NCBI RefSeq assembly: GCF_003389455.1
Contig: NZ_QUAC01000239.1
Coordinates: 1-32,183 of the forward strand
From: Streptomyces inhibens
Lineage (GTDB): Bacteria > Actinomycetota > Actinomycetes > Streptomycetales > Streptomycetaceae
Direction: 5' to 3'
Length of the DNA stretch: 32,183 bases
Below are positions 15,651-24,207 of the stretch, in pieces. Each line of letters begins with the position of its first letter. Within the stretch, counting starts at the first letter, position 1. The notes under the pieces are model-generated. The model had not been told where the DNA came from and searched no databases. It saw only the letters and a program-made list of their open reading frames with translations. The position numbers were made by a program, and so were the translations under genes.

Positions 15651-17003
15651 CTACGGCGCATGCGCGAACTGGGGTCTGCCGAGCCAGGACACGAAGCGCC
15701 CGTCGGGGTCGTACCGGGCCCGGATTTCGTCGAGACGGTGGAGGCTGTCCTCGGTGACGAAACGCCGGGGCCGGTTGATGAGGTTCTCATCGGCCAGCTG
15801 GATGCCGGTGGCGAGTGGTTCCATGGCACGCATGCGCTCGGTCACCCAGCGGCGGTAGGTCTCGTCGTCGGCCGGGTGTTCCCAGCCCGCGTAGAGAGCG
15901 AGGTACAGCTCGTCTTCCACCGAGTACGCCATGGGCGGGCGCTGTGGAGTCAAAGTCCAGGGGAACCACACCAGGTGGGTGGGGGCCGGTGGGAAGTCCT
16001 GGTGGATCGCACGGAGCCCGGGCAGCAGTTCGTCGAACGAGGCGTGGGTCCACGTGTTGTCGGCGATGAAGCGTCTGTCCGGGGGATAGTGCGTGTTGCG
16101 CGCCGTGAGCTCACTGGTGGTCGTTGCCCTGTTGACCTCAGCGATCAACGCTCGATCCCGTACCGGACATCTCTCGAAGAGGGTCAGCTCCTCGCGGGCC
16201 CGCTCCTCGGTGTCGACGAACGCCGTCGCGCTCACCGAGATGACCGGCCCCTCGGAACTCACCGACTCGTCGCGGTACATGAGGTTCCACAGTTCCACCT
16301 CGGCCGGCAGCGTGGGTTCGATCAACCGTGACCATCGCAGGTACTCCTCCCAAACATCGGGAGGGTAGAGGTAGAAGCTGGTCAGCGTGACGGGTTGCAG
16401 CGAATAGAGCTTGACGTGGAACCGGGTCACGACGCCGAAGAATCCTGGTCCGGCGCCGCGCGCGGCCCAGAACAGGTCCGGGTTCCTGGTGCCGTCCGCG
16501 TAGGTGTGGTTGCCGTCCGCCGTCACCACGTCGATACCGGTGACGCTCATGCATGAGGGACCGAGTTCACGACCACGCCATCCGAAACCGCCTTGCAGCA
16601 GGTATCCCCCGACGCAGACGCCCTCGCAGTGGCCGACCGGGAAGAACAGCCCGCGCTCATGGAGCAGCGCACCGAGTTCCGACCCCCGGACGCCTGGTTG
16701 CAGCGTTGCTGTCATAGCCTCCGAGTCGACCGACACGTCCCGAAGTCCGGCAAGATCCAGCAGCACGATCCCGTCCCGCAGGTGCGAGCCGGACCAACTG
16801 TGGTGGCCCGAGCACACGGCCATCTGCCGGTCCTCGTCCCGGGCCAGCCGAACAGCGTCCATGACGTCGTCCTCATCGCGTGCCCGAACTATCACCTCGG
16901 GAAAGCGATTCGGGGCACCCGCGTGCCATACGACCGCTCGGCGTGCCTGCTCGTAGCCCTCATCACCTCGCCGAAGTACGCGCGTTCCTGTGGAGTGCGA
17001 CAC
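15651..17003 (-). CDS. Berberine-bridge-type FAD-linked oxidase
   Basis: FAD-dependent oxidoreductase of 450 residues of the VAO/BBE fold. The FAD domain shows RARDEDDVMDAVRLARDE (40-57), CSGHHSW with H68 at the position that attaches FAD at C8-alpha, and PVGHCEGVCVGG with C126 at the 6-S-cysteinyl position, so FAD may be bound through two covalent links. The end RYDPDGRFVSWLGRPQ matches the BBE tail. The GTG at 17003 is chosen because AAGGAG (complement of 17010-17015) precedes it by 6 bases; the frame stays open to 17153 without a comparable site. No signal peptide. First gene of a two-gene operon with the CocE/NonD hydrolase. Such enzymes oxidise sugars, alkaloids or late natural-product intermediates; substrate here unknown. 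Confidence 0.9.
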   Translation of the reverse strand: MSHSTGTRVLRRGDEGYEQARRAVVWHAGAPNRFPEVIVRARDEDDVMDAVRLARDEDRQMAVCSGHHSWSGSHLRDGIVLLDLAGLRDVSVDSEAMTATLQPGVRGSELGALLHERGLFFPVGHCEGVCVGGYLLQGGFGWRGRELGPSCMSVTGIDVVTADGNHTYADGTRNPDLFWAARGAGPGFFGVVTRFHVKLYSLQPVTLTSFYLYPPDVWEEYLRWSRLIEPTLPAEVELWNLMYRDESVSSEGPVISVSATAFVDTEERAREELTLFERCPVRDRALIAEVNRATTTSELTARNTHYPPDRRFIADNTWTHASFDELLPGLRAIHQDFPPAPTHLVWFPWTLTPQRPPMAYSVEDELYLALYAGWEHPADDETYRRWVTERMRAMEPLATGIQLADENLINRPRRFVTEDSLHRLDEIRARYDPDGRFVSWLGRPQFAHAP

Positions 17004-17107
17004 GATTGACTCCTTCACGCCGATCGCGTGCGGACAGCCCATCGCCGCCACTCGGCCCGATGTCATCCGGTCCAGTGAGTTGCCGAGTTGCGCATTGGCC
17101 TGTCCTC

Positions 17108-17138
17108 GCGCTCTCGATGTGCTTGCGCTCTCGATGTG
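17108..17138. repeat. 17-bp period direct repeat upstream of FAD oxidase
   Basis: GCGCTCTCGATGTG occurs at 17108-17121 and again at 17125-17138, giving a tandem with a 17-base period about 105 bases upstream of the oxidase start. It could be a pair of regulator sites or a simple duplication. Confidence 0.6.
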
Positions 17139-17184
17139 ACTGCATGGCAGCAAGAATTCGCTACAGCGTCACGTAGCCGGCCGC

Positions 17185-17201
17185 GTCTCACGCGTTGAGA
17201 C
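17185..17201. promoter_or_regulatory. Candidate operator palindrome
   Basis: GTCTCA (17185-17190), spacer CGCGT, TGAGAC (17196-17201): perfect 6-base arms and an overall 17-bp length typical of TetR- or MarR-type sites. It is followed by an A/T-rich patch (ACAATTTTAC) unusual for this region, as in a promoter. It lies about 180 bases upstream of the FAD oxidase. The cognate regulator is not obvious; the broken MerR gene is next to it. Confidence 0.4.
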
Positions 17202-17362
17202 ACAATTTTACGGCCATCACCGGTTGGGCGCATCGCCACCAAAGTGGCGTCCTGTACGGAGCCATGGCCTGGCTCCGGTGGGGTACCGGTGCTGACGTAG
17301 AGGCGACGACGGCCCTCAGCGGTGAAGGCAAGTCTTCCGACGCTCGCGCATGTGAAAGCGTC

Positions 17363-17650
17363 AATCGGCTACCGGAAAGCCGGCATCTCCCGGGACGGCC
17401 GCCCCGAGACCGCCGACCGGCTGCACTTCGTCCGCCGCTGCCAGGCCGCAGGCGTGCCCTTGCAGAAGTGCGTCAGATCCTCAGCGTGCACGACCGCGGC
17501 GAGAGCCCGTGCGGCCACGTCGGGCGGGTGCTCGCCGACCGGCTGGACCACGTACGCGCTCAGATCGCCGAACTCGTCACCCTCGAAACCGATCCGGTCA
17601 ACACATCAGCTGCCTCCGACGAACAGGCCGACTTCGAACCCACCCAGTGA
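17363..17650 (+). pseudogene. MerR-family regulator, frameshifted and truncated
   Basis: IGYRKAGISRDGRPETADRL and HFVRRCQAAGVPL run in one frame; AEVRQILSVHDRGESPCGHV, RLDHVRAQIAELVTLE and a TGA at 17648-17650 follow in another. Together they read as the second half of the DNA-binding domain, the dimer helix and the C-terminal metal-loop region of a heavy-metal-type MerR regulator (Cys in SPCGHV). The break is one missing base near 17460, where CCC TTG CAG would read CCC TTG GCA GAA with one extra G. The N-terminal winged helix is absent. So there are two independent lesions and the gene is dead. Confidence 0.68.
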
Positions 17651-18151
17651 CGCGTCAGCCTGATGCGGACTCCGAGCCGCCCGACCGACGCCCGGTCCCT
17701 CGCAGTCCACCTGCGAGAGCGCCGGCAAGCCTCTGCAGGCCATGACGCGCTCGAAGACGCGCGCATCGCCTACCTATCCGGGGTAAGGACGAAGACGAGC
17801 GGATGACATCGGCTCTTCCTGGCGAGAAGCGCCTTCGCGATCAGCCCGCTGCGCGGCCGCACGATGGCACAGTTGATCAAACCGTCGACCGGGAACATTG
17901 TCGCGCGCATCCGACAAAGCGGCGCGCCCAGCTCGCCGACGCCCCCCGCGGCCTTGCGCGCCGCCGTGCTGCGGCACCCCTGGAGTGGCCACGTCTTTGC
18001 CTTGACCCTGGTGGTCTCGACCCGGCCCCCTGGCAGGCCGTCGGGCGGCGAGGGCCAGTGCAGCCGCAGCCTGGCGGCTGTCGCCGGCCCGCGGGGCAAC
18101 TGCCGTAGCACGCCTTGCCAGCGCCCAGGCAAAGCAGGATAAATGTGAATC
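17651..18151. other. Intergenic, no gene recognised
   Basis: Several overlapping frames on both strands but no family resemblance. The stretch immediately before 18152 has only a weak ribosome-binding site (AGGA at 18136-18139), so the SpoIIE-type gene's translation start signal is poor. Confidence 0.45.
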
Positions 18152-20992
18152 ATGAGCGGACATTCGGGTCGTTTCCGGCGTTGGCTGAGCCGCGCGCCCG
18201 GCCGTTCCGCTTTTCCGGGTGTGACCCCTGCCGGGAGCGGTACCGGCGACCAGCAGGACGAACGCCCTGCGGGGGCCGGAGGTCCGCAGCACATACGGTC
18301 CTCGTTGGCCACGCGCAGCGTCGCCCGGGAAGTCTTCCTCCTCCAGCTGGTGCTCGTGGTGTTGCTCGTCGCGGCGGCAGTGGTGGCCATCGTCGTCCAG
18401 GCCCAGCGGGACACCATGACCGACGCCCGGCACCGGACACTCGCCGCCGCTGAGTCCTTCGCGCACTCCTGGGGGCTCCAGGAGGCGCTGAACAGCGACA
18501 ATCCGACCGCGAAGCTCCAGCCGCTCGCCGAGGCGGCCCGGAAGGCCTCCGGCGTCGACGCCATCATCGTGTACAAGCTCGACGGGATCACCCTCACCCA
18601 CAGCGACCCGCGACAGATCGGCAAGCACGTCATCGGCCCGTATGCCGAGGCCGCCCGGGGCAAGCCCTTCACCAGGACCTTCGAGGGCGCCCTGGGCCTC
18701 TCCGTGGTCTCTGCGGCCCCCGTCAAGGACTCCTCGGGCAAGGTCATCGCCATCGTCGCCGCACCGGTCACGGTGGAGAAGGTGCAGAAATCGGTCAACC
18801 AGCAGCTGCCCATCTTCCTGGGCACCGCAGTCGGGGCGCTGGCACTCGCCGGAGGTGGCGCGGGGCTGGTGAGCCGTCGGCTGCGCCGGCAGACCCACGG
18901 TCTGGGACCGGCCGAGATGACCCGGATGTACGAGCATCACGATGCGGTCCTGCACGCGGTGCGGGAGGGCGTCCTCATCCTCGGCCACGACGGGCGGCTG
19001 CTGCTGGCCAACGACGAGGCACGGCGGCTGCTGGACCTGCCGGCGGACGCGGAGGGACGCCATGTCGGCGACCTGGGGCTGGACCACCGCACCGCCGAAC
19101 TCCTGGCGTCGGACCGCATCGCCACCGACGAGGTGCACCTGGCCCAGGACAGACTGCTGGCCGTCAACAAGCGGTCCACCACCCCCTACGGAGCCCACCA
19201 GGGAAGCGTGGTGACCCTGCGCGACACCACCGAACTGAGATGGCTGTCAGGGCGCGCCGAGGTGGCGCGGGAGCGGCTCCGACTCCTCTACGACGCCGGG
19301 GTACGGATCGGCTCCACGCTGAATGTCGAGCGCACCACCGAGGAACTGGCGCAGGTGGCGGTCCCCCGGTTCGCCGACATCGTCACCGTCGAGCTGCTGG
19401 ACCCGGTCCTGAAGGGCGAGGAGCCGGTCGTGGCGGGTGCCGAGCTGTGCCGGACGGCCATCGCCGGCCTGGCGCCGGACCATCCGCTCTATCCCGTCGG
19501 CGAGCTGATCCGGTTCGTCCCGGGCACCCCGGCGGCGGGTGTGGACCAGGTCCGCTCCATGGTGGAGCCAGACCTGGCCGGCTCTTCCGACTGGCGGTCC
19601 CAGGACCCGGAACGCGCCCGACGCATCCTGGAGCACGGGGTGCATTCCTTGGCGGTCGTGCCGCTGCGCGCCCGGGGAGTGGTGCTGGGGCTGGTGGACT
19701 TCTGGCGGTCGAGGAGCTCCCCTCCGTTCGACGACGAGGACCTGTCCTTCGCCGAGGAACTGGCGGGGCGGGCCGCGGTGGGGATCGACAACGCCCGGCG
19801 CTACACCCGTGAACGCACGATGGCGATGACGCTCCAGCGCAGCCTGATGCCCCGCGGCCTGCCCGACCAGGACGCCCTGGAGGTGGCGCACCGCTATCTC
19901 CCCGCCCAGGCGGGAGTGGGCGGGGACTGGTTCGACGTCATCCCGCTGCCCGGCGCCCGGGTGGCGCTCGTCATCGGCGACGTGGTCGGACACGGCCTGC
20001 ACGCGGCGGCCACCATGGGCCGGCTGCGCATCGCCGTGCACAACTTCTCTGCCCTGGACCTCTCCCCCGACGAGTTGCTGGGCCACCTGGACGAGCTGGT
20101 GACCCACATCGACGTCCAGGACGAGGACACCAAGGACGGACCGGCGATCACCGGCGCCACCTGTCTGTACGTCGTTTATGACTCCGTCTCCGGGCGGGTC
20201 ACCGCGGCCACAGCCGGCCATCTGCCGCCGGCCGTGGCCTACTCCGACGGGAGGGTGGAGTTCCTGCACTCGCCGGTCTCCCCGCCGCTGGGTCTGGGCA
20301 CCAGCCTGCCCTTCGAGACCGCTGAGCTGTCGCTGCCGGAGGGCTCCCGGCTGGTGCTCTACACGGACGGGCTGGTCGAGAACCGCAGCCGCGACCTGGA
20401 CGCGGGGCTGGAAACACTGCGTGCGGCCCTCGCCGGACCGGACCGCACGCCGGAGGACACCTGCGCCACCGTCATGCAATCGCTGCTGCCCGCGAGGTCC
20501 GCCGACGATGTCGCGCTGCTGGTGGCCCGGACCCGGCGGCTGGACCCGGCTCACGTCGCCGAGTGGGACGTGCCCCGCGACCCGGCGGCGGTGGGCCCGG
20601 TCCGCAACGCCTGCGTCAGCCAGTTGACGGACTGGGGTCTGCAGCACATCGCCTACGGTACCGAGCTCATCCTCAGTGAACTGATCACCAACGCCATTCG
20701 CTACGGCGCCGAGCCCATCCACGTGCGGCTCCTGCACACCCGCAGCACCCTGATCTCTGAGGTCTCCGACGGCAGCAGCACCTCCCCGCACATCCGCCAG
20801 GCGAAGGACACCGACGAAGACGGCCGCGGCCTCTTCCTCGTCGCGCAGTTCGCCGAACACTGGGGCACCCGCTACTCCCCCAGGGGCAAGACGATCTGGG
20901 CCGCTCAGGCGGTCGGCCCCGACTCCCTGCCCTCGGAAGAGGAGCCGCAGGAGGACCTCCTCAGCCGTTGGGAGGACAGCGAGGAGTGGTGA
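18152..20992 (+). CDS. Membrane sensor / PAS / GAF / SpoIIE phosphatase / HATPase fusion
   Basis: Signalling protein of 946 residues, in order: transmembrane segment (about 61-83); extracytoplasmic CitA/DcuS-like sensor domain (84-217, with DAIIVYKLDGITLTHSDP); second membrane segment (218-240); PAS (about 250-350); GAF (about 375-548); PP2C-type SpoIIE phosphatase (about 560-790) with GGDWFD near 589, GDVVGHG near 608, YTDGLVE near 737 and ADDVALLV near 784, supplying the metal-binding aspartates; and a C-terminal anti-sigma-factor-type ATPase (about 800-925) with SELITNAIRYG near 842 and DGRGLFLV near 890. Such fusions are thought to control sigma-factor partner switching by dephosphorylating anti-anti-sigma factors while the HATPase domain acts as kinase or binding module. 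The ligand may be a carboxylate, by analogy to CitA. Followed after 419 bases by a substrate-binding lipoprotein. Confidence 0.9.
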   Translation: MSGHSGRFRRWLSRAPGRSAFPGVTPAGSGTGDQQDERPAGAGGPQHIRSSLATRSVAREVFLLQLVLVVLLVAAAVVAIVVQAQRDTMTDARHRTLAAAESFAHSWGLQEALNSDNPTAKLQPLAEAARKASGVDAIIVYKLDGITLTHSDPRQIGKHVIGPYAEAARGKPFTRTFEGALGLSVVSAAPVKDSSGKVIAIVAAPVTVEKVQKSVNQQLPIFLGTAVGALALAGGGAGLVSRRLRRQTHGLGPAEMTRMYEHHDAVLHAVREGVLILGHDGRLLLANDEARRLLDLPADAEGRHVGDLGLDHRTAELLASDRIATDEVHLAQDRLLAVNKRSTTPYGAHQGSVVTLRDTTELRWLSGRAEVARERLRLLYDAGVRIGSTLNVERTTEELAQVAVPRFADIVTVELLDPVLKGEEPVVAGAELCRTAIAGLAPDHPLYPVGELIRFVPGTPAAGVDQVRSMVEPDLAGSSDWRSQDPERARRILEHGVHSLAVVPLRARGVVLGLVDFWRSRSSPPFDDEDLSFAEELAGRAAVGIDNARRYTRERTMAMTLQRSLMPRGLPDQDALEVAHRYLPAQAGVGGDWFDVIPLPGARVALVIGDVVGHGLHAAATMGRLRIAVHNFSALDLSPDELLGHLDELVTHIDVQDEDTKDGPAITGATCLYVVYDSVSGRVTAATAGHLPPAVAYSDGRVEFLHSPVSPPLGLGTSLPFETAELSLPEGSRLVLYTDGLVENRSRDLDAGLETLRAALAGPDRTPEDTCATVMQSLLPARSADDVALLVARTRRLDPAHVAEWDVPRDPAAVGPVRNACVSQLTDWGLQHIAYGTELILSELITNAIRYGAEPIHVRLLHTRSTLISEVSDGSSTSPHIRQAKDTDEDGRGLFLVAQFAEHWGTRYSPRGKTIWAAQAVGPDSLPSEEEPQEDLLSRWEDSEEW

Positions 20993-21411
20993 GGCCGTGG
21001 CGTGGCGCCCGCGCCGGGGGCGAGCGTGGTGCCTCCATACGCGCATAGCGCCTACTCGCCGCTATGACCTGGCCCGATCACCGTCCTGGCGGAGGCCCGC
21101 AAGGGGGCAGAGTACGCTGGTTCGGACCATTGCTGCAGAGAGAATCTTCGGGCAGTGACACGTCGCGGCGGGGTGGCGCCAGGACCACCCGCGTACCAAG
21201 GCGTCGGCGGCCCTGCGGGGGTGCCGAGGACGCCCGCTCGGCGAGCCTGCGAGGCCCCGCCGGCGTTCCGCCCCACCTCCGGGCGTGCGCCGCCTTTGGC
21301 GGTGGGGCCGCTGTACGGGCCATGCGACCGCACCGCGTCATGGCTTGCCCTGGTCCGCGTCCGCCACCCGCTCGGCGGACCGCTCCCCCACTTGGCCCTG
21401 CTGGAGGCGTC
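20993..21411. other. Intergenic, no gene recognised
   Basis: The lipoprotein frame is open through much of this stretch, but the translated part is Pro/Arg-rich with no family match and precedes the signal peptide, so it is treated as non-coding. No clear promoter or terminator. Confidence 0.45.
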
Positions 21412-22554
21412 GTGGCTACACATCACCGGGTCCGCGCAGGCGCTCTCCTGTGCTGTCTCGGCCTTGCGGTGCTCGGTCTCGGTGCCTGCCAGGAAGAGAG
21501 AACCACCCGGCCGGTCGCGCCCTCCCGGGCCGGGTCCGCCGCGGAGGTGGGCGGGACGGCGGCACTGATCAAGGCGGCGAAGCGGGAGGGCAGGCTCAAC
21601 ACGATCGCGCTGCCGCGCCAGTGGGCCAGCTACGGCGGGCTGATCAACGGCTTCGAGAAGAAGTACGGCATCAAGGTCGTCGTCGACAATCCATACGGCC
21701 ACAGCCAGCAGGAGATCGATGCCATCAAGCGCTACCGTGGCCAGGAGCGCGCCCCCGACGTGCTCGACCTCGGGGATTCCTTCGCCCAGTCCGCGGCGCG
21801 GCAGCACCTGCTGGCCCCCTACCGGGTCGCGCAGTTCGACCAGATCCCACCGGAGCAGAAGGACGCCAAGGCCCGCTGGTACAACAACTACGGCGGCTAC
21901 GTCTCCATCGGCTGCGACGCCGCCCGCGTCCGGACCTGCCCCGAGTCCTTCGCAGATCTGCTCCAGCCGGAGTACAAGGGCCTGGTCTCGATGCACGGCC
22001 AACCCACGATCGCGGGATCGGCCTTCGCCGCCGTGTACGCGGCGGCGCTCGCCAACGGGGGGTCGTTCGACAACATCCAGCCGGGCATCGACTTCTTCGC
22101 CCGGCTCGACAAGGTCGGCAACTACAACCGGGCCGACCCCAACCCGGCCGCGATCGCCAAGGGCAAGACACCGATCAGCATCGAGTGGGACTACCTCAAC
22201 CTGGAGCACATCGACCAGCTCCGCGGGACGGGCGTGAAATGGAAGGTCTCCATTCCCTTCGACGGCAGCTTCTCGCAGTACTACGCGCAGGCGATCAACA
22301 AGGACGCCCCCCACCCGGCCGCGGCGCGACTGTGGGAGGAGTACCTCTACAGTCCGGAAGGCCAGAACCTCCGCCTCGTGGACTACGCCCGCCCGGTGCT
22401 GATGGCCGCCATGGCGAAGAACGGCACCCTCAACAAGGCCCTGGCGTCACGGCTGCCAACGGTCGAGGGCACACCGCAGTTCCCGACCGAGGCCCAGCTG
22501 AACAAGGCGCTGCGCACCGTCCGTGAGAACTGGGCCAAGACCGTCGGCGGCTGA
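21412..22554 (+). CDS. ABC transporter substrate-binding lipoprotein (family 1)
   Basis: Extracellular solute-binding protein of 380 residues. The N-terminus is a lipoprotein signal: basic start, hydrophobic ALLCCLGLAVLGLGAC with lipobox LGAC and Cys26 as the lipid anchor. The mature part has LIKAAKREGRLNTIALPRQW, GFEKKYGIKVVVDNPYGHS, DVLDLGDSFAQ and a C-terminal LWEEYLYSPEGQNLRL, typical of the spermidine/putrescine/iron-type binding proteins. The GTG at 21412 follows GGAGG (21403-21407) by 4 bases, slightly close; the upstream frame would bury the signal peptide. No ATP-binding or permease gene is adjacent, so it is an orphan here, either recruiting a distant transporter or serving as a ligand sensor for the upstream membrane phosphatase (inference). 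A hairpin follows the stop. Confidence 0.85.
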   Translation: MATHHRVRAGALLCCLGLAVLGLGACQEERTTRPVAPSRAGSAAEVGGTAALIKAAKREGRLNTIALPRQWASYGGLINGFEKKYGIKVVVDNPYGHSQQEIDAIKRYRGQERAPDVLDLGDSFAQSAARQHLLAPYRVAQFDQIPPEQKDAKARWYNNYGGYVSIGCDAARVRTCPESFADLLQPEYKGLVSMHGQPTIAGSAFAAVYAAALANGGSFDNIQPGIDFFARLDKVGNYNRADPNPAAIAKGKTPISIEWDYLNLEHIDQLRGTGVKWKVSIPFDGSFSQYYAQAINKDAPHPAAARLWEEYLYSPEGQNLRLVDYARPVLMAAMAKNGTLNKALASRLPTVEGTPQFPTEAQLNKALRTVRENWAKTVGG

Positions 22555-22556
22555 TC

Positions 22557-22581
22557 CGTCTTCGCCGGCCCGGCGAAGACG
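22557..22581 (+). terminator. Intrinsic-type hairpin after lipoprotein gene
   Basis: CGTCTTCGCCG, loop GCC, CGGCGAAGACG: a perfect 11-bp stem starting 3 bases after the TGA. There is no T-tract, as usual for Streptomyces terminators. Confidence 0.75.
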
Positions 22582-22782
22582 AAGGCGAAGACGAAGCTGT
22601 CCCGTGTCCAGGTGGTCGCATGCCCGATGGCACCTCAATCGGGGCGCCTGACCGGCCTTCTGCCCGTCAGGCTGCTTCCGGCTGCTTTCGCTCGCGCTGA
22701 CTTCGGCAGCGGCTGAGGCAGTCATCGTTCGGCCTGCCTCGCCGATGGGAGCCGCTGCGTCCCACAGGTCGGCGTCCGGGAC

Positions 22783-22979
22783 CACCAGATCGGTGCGGCG
22801 GCCGGTCAGCTGCCCCAGCTCGACAGCTGCCTCGTCACCAGTGCGGAGGGGCTGCAGGTCCCGGCGCATGCGTGCCTGGTCGGCGATCACGAAGGCGTCC
22901 CGGGCGTCGGTTTTGCTCACGGCGGTAGCTGTCGGCGGCCCGGTTCCTCGCCCGGCCGGGGATATGGAGGCGTCCCCGT
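22783..22979 (-). pseudogene. IS110-type transposase remnant
   Basis: The minus strand encodes LHIPGRARNRAADSYR in one frame and, after a one-base shift, KTDARDAFVIADQARMRRDL and QPLRTGD...LTGRRTDLV in another. This is the N-terminal RuvC-like DEDD domain region of IS110/IS116-type transposases (family pattern GKTDAKDAxVIADQARMRRDL, containing one of the acidic residues). Sequence after RRTDLV no longer matches. About 65 of ~400 residues survive, with a frameshift, so it is a relic. The rest of 22582-23073 holds nothing I recognise. Confidence 0.72.
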
Positions 22980-23073
22980 TCCGTGGTTGAGCAGGATCTC
23001 GATCAGCGATACGGGCTCGCCGCTGCCGGTCATGTGCTTGAGACGCCTTCGTACGTCACTCTGAAATGATCAG

Positions 23074-23847
23074 TTAGAAGGCGGAGTTGGCGAACCAGCG
23101 CGACAGCAGGTCCTGGTCGCCCTCGTGCTCGACGGCCTCGGTGTTGTGGTGCCGACGGCCGTAGAGGAGCAACAGGAGGTCGGCTGCGGTTGCCTGGACG
23201 GTCGCGTCCGCGGTGGTGTCTGCTGTTGCGCCGGATTGGTCGATCCCGAAGCCGTCGGGGCGCAGGCTGACGAGCCAGTCGGCGTTCCCGTCGGTGGTGC
23301 GGAAGCGGATGGTCTCGCCGGTCCCGCGCAGGTTGGCCACCTTGGGTGCAAAAAAGGTGGCGAAGGGCAGGTTGACGAGGAACTCGTCGATCCCGTCAAC
23401 CGCGAGCGCGCGGTCGATCGCGGGCCGGAGTCCGAGGGCCAGCTCGGCGTCGGCCCGGTGCAGCAAGGTCTCGAAGAGCATTCTGCGCGCCCAGAAGCGG
23501 GCATGCTGGTCGGCGCCCCATGCCCACATCGGCAGGTTCGGGTCGGTGGCTGCGAACGCGTCGGCGGCCACGGTCGCGCTCTCGTCCAGCCAGCCGAGGT
23601 AGGCGTCCGTGCTCGTCGGGAGCCGAAGTTCTACCTCGCGGCTTTGCGGGGGCGCTTGGATGCGTGCGTGCAGCAGGGCCGAGAACCAGCGCTGCACGCT
23701 GCCGGTGTGCTTGACCAGGTCGACCAGCGTCCAGTCAGGGCAGGTGGGCACAGGGGTTGCCAGGTCGGCCCCTTTGAGCACGGCGGTGAACTTGGTGGTC
23801 TCGGACGCCACGGCTGCGCGGTGGTCGATGGGGTGCCAGGTGGTCAT
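23074..23847 (-). CDS. Maleylpyruvate isomerase-like mycothiol-dependent enzyme
   Basis: Protein of 257 residues in the DinB/MDMPI superfamily. The N-terminal helical bundle has VPTCPDWTLVDLVKHTGSV (about 35-53, with the first metal-ligand His) and RRMLFETLLHRADAELALG (with Glu and His ligands), and the C-terminal domain contains the LLLLLYGRR motif usual in this group. Members use a bound zinc to activate mycothiol, the actinobacterial thiol, in isomerase or transferase reactions; the true substrate here is unknown. The ATG at 23847 follows AAAGGA (complement of 23856-23861) by 8 bases. It is divergent from the MarR gene, and a promoter-like pair on its strand (TTGACC, then TTACCT 17 bases later, 24156-24184) overlaps the MarR palindromes, so it is a likely MarR target with a ~300-base leader. 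Confidence 0.86.
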   Translation of the reverse strand: MTTWHPIDHRAAVASETTKFTAVLKGADLATPVPTCPDWTLVDLVKHTGSVQRWFSALLHARIQAPPQSREVELRLPTSTDAYLGWLDESATVAADAFAATDPNLPMWAWGADQHARFWARRMLFETLLHRADAELALGLRPAIDRALAVDGIDEFLVNLPFATFFAPKVANLRGTGETIRFRTTDGNADWLVSLRPDGFGIDQSGATADTTADATVQATAADLLLLLYGRRHHNTEAVEHEGDQDLLSRWFANSAF

Positions 23848-23861
23848 GGTGTCGTTCCTTT

Positions 23862-24130
23862 TGGGCGGGTTGGCCGGTGGGCGGTCAGCCCTCGGCGCGA
23901 ACAGCCTCGGCCGCCGACCGACGGGGCTCGCCGGCGGTGATCGGGTGGGAGGTGGCGAGTGGCCGGTGTTCCTGCTCGGCCCCACCAGCGCGTCGGCGAC
24001 GGCGAGGAGGAGTGCCCCGGCTGTGATGACGGAGCTCAGCGAACGGGGCCGCCCACCGCGGCATGGGGAGAGGGAAGACGTGACGCATGAAGGGCGGCTC
24101 GCCTTCCAGGGAGGTTAAAGCCTTACATGA
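23862..24130. other. Long leader or intergenic, no gene recognised
   Basis: Between the isomerase-like gene's ribosome-binding site and the operator region. A 67-codon minus-strand frame (24088 to 23885) exists but lacks a well-placed ribosome-binding site and any family match. Confidence 0.4.
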
Positions 24131-24177
24131 TTGAAGCCTTCAAGTAATGAAGTTAAGGTAAACCTCAATGGTTGAGT
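24131..24177. promoter_or_regulatory. Divergent control region with MarR-type palindromes
   Basis: Two palindromes lie in an unusually A/T-rich patch: TTGAAGCCTTCAA (24131-24143, 6-base arms) and CTCAATGGTTGAG (24164-24176, 5-base arms). The second overlaps the plus-strand -35-like TTGAGT (24172-24177) and sits in the spacer of a minus-strand promoter (TTGACC / TTACCT). A MarR dimer there would block both directions. Sequence-based inference. Confidence 0.6.
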
Positions 24178-24207
24178 AGGTCAAGTATTCTCGCCTAGGC
24201 TGGAGCC

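Noticed and set aside
17774..21046. Long minus-strand frames opposite the SpoIIE-type gene
   Set aside because: Arg/Gly/Val-rich shadow translations without domains; the plus strand has five recognisable domains.
23885..24088. 67-codon minus-strand frame in the isomerase-like gene's leader
   Set aside because: Nearest purine-rich site is about 13 bases from the start codon and the protein is low-complexity; kept only as a possibility within the leader finding.
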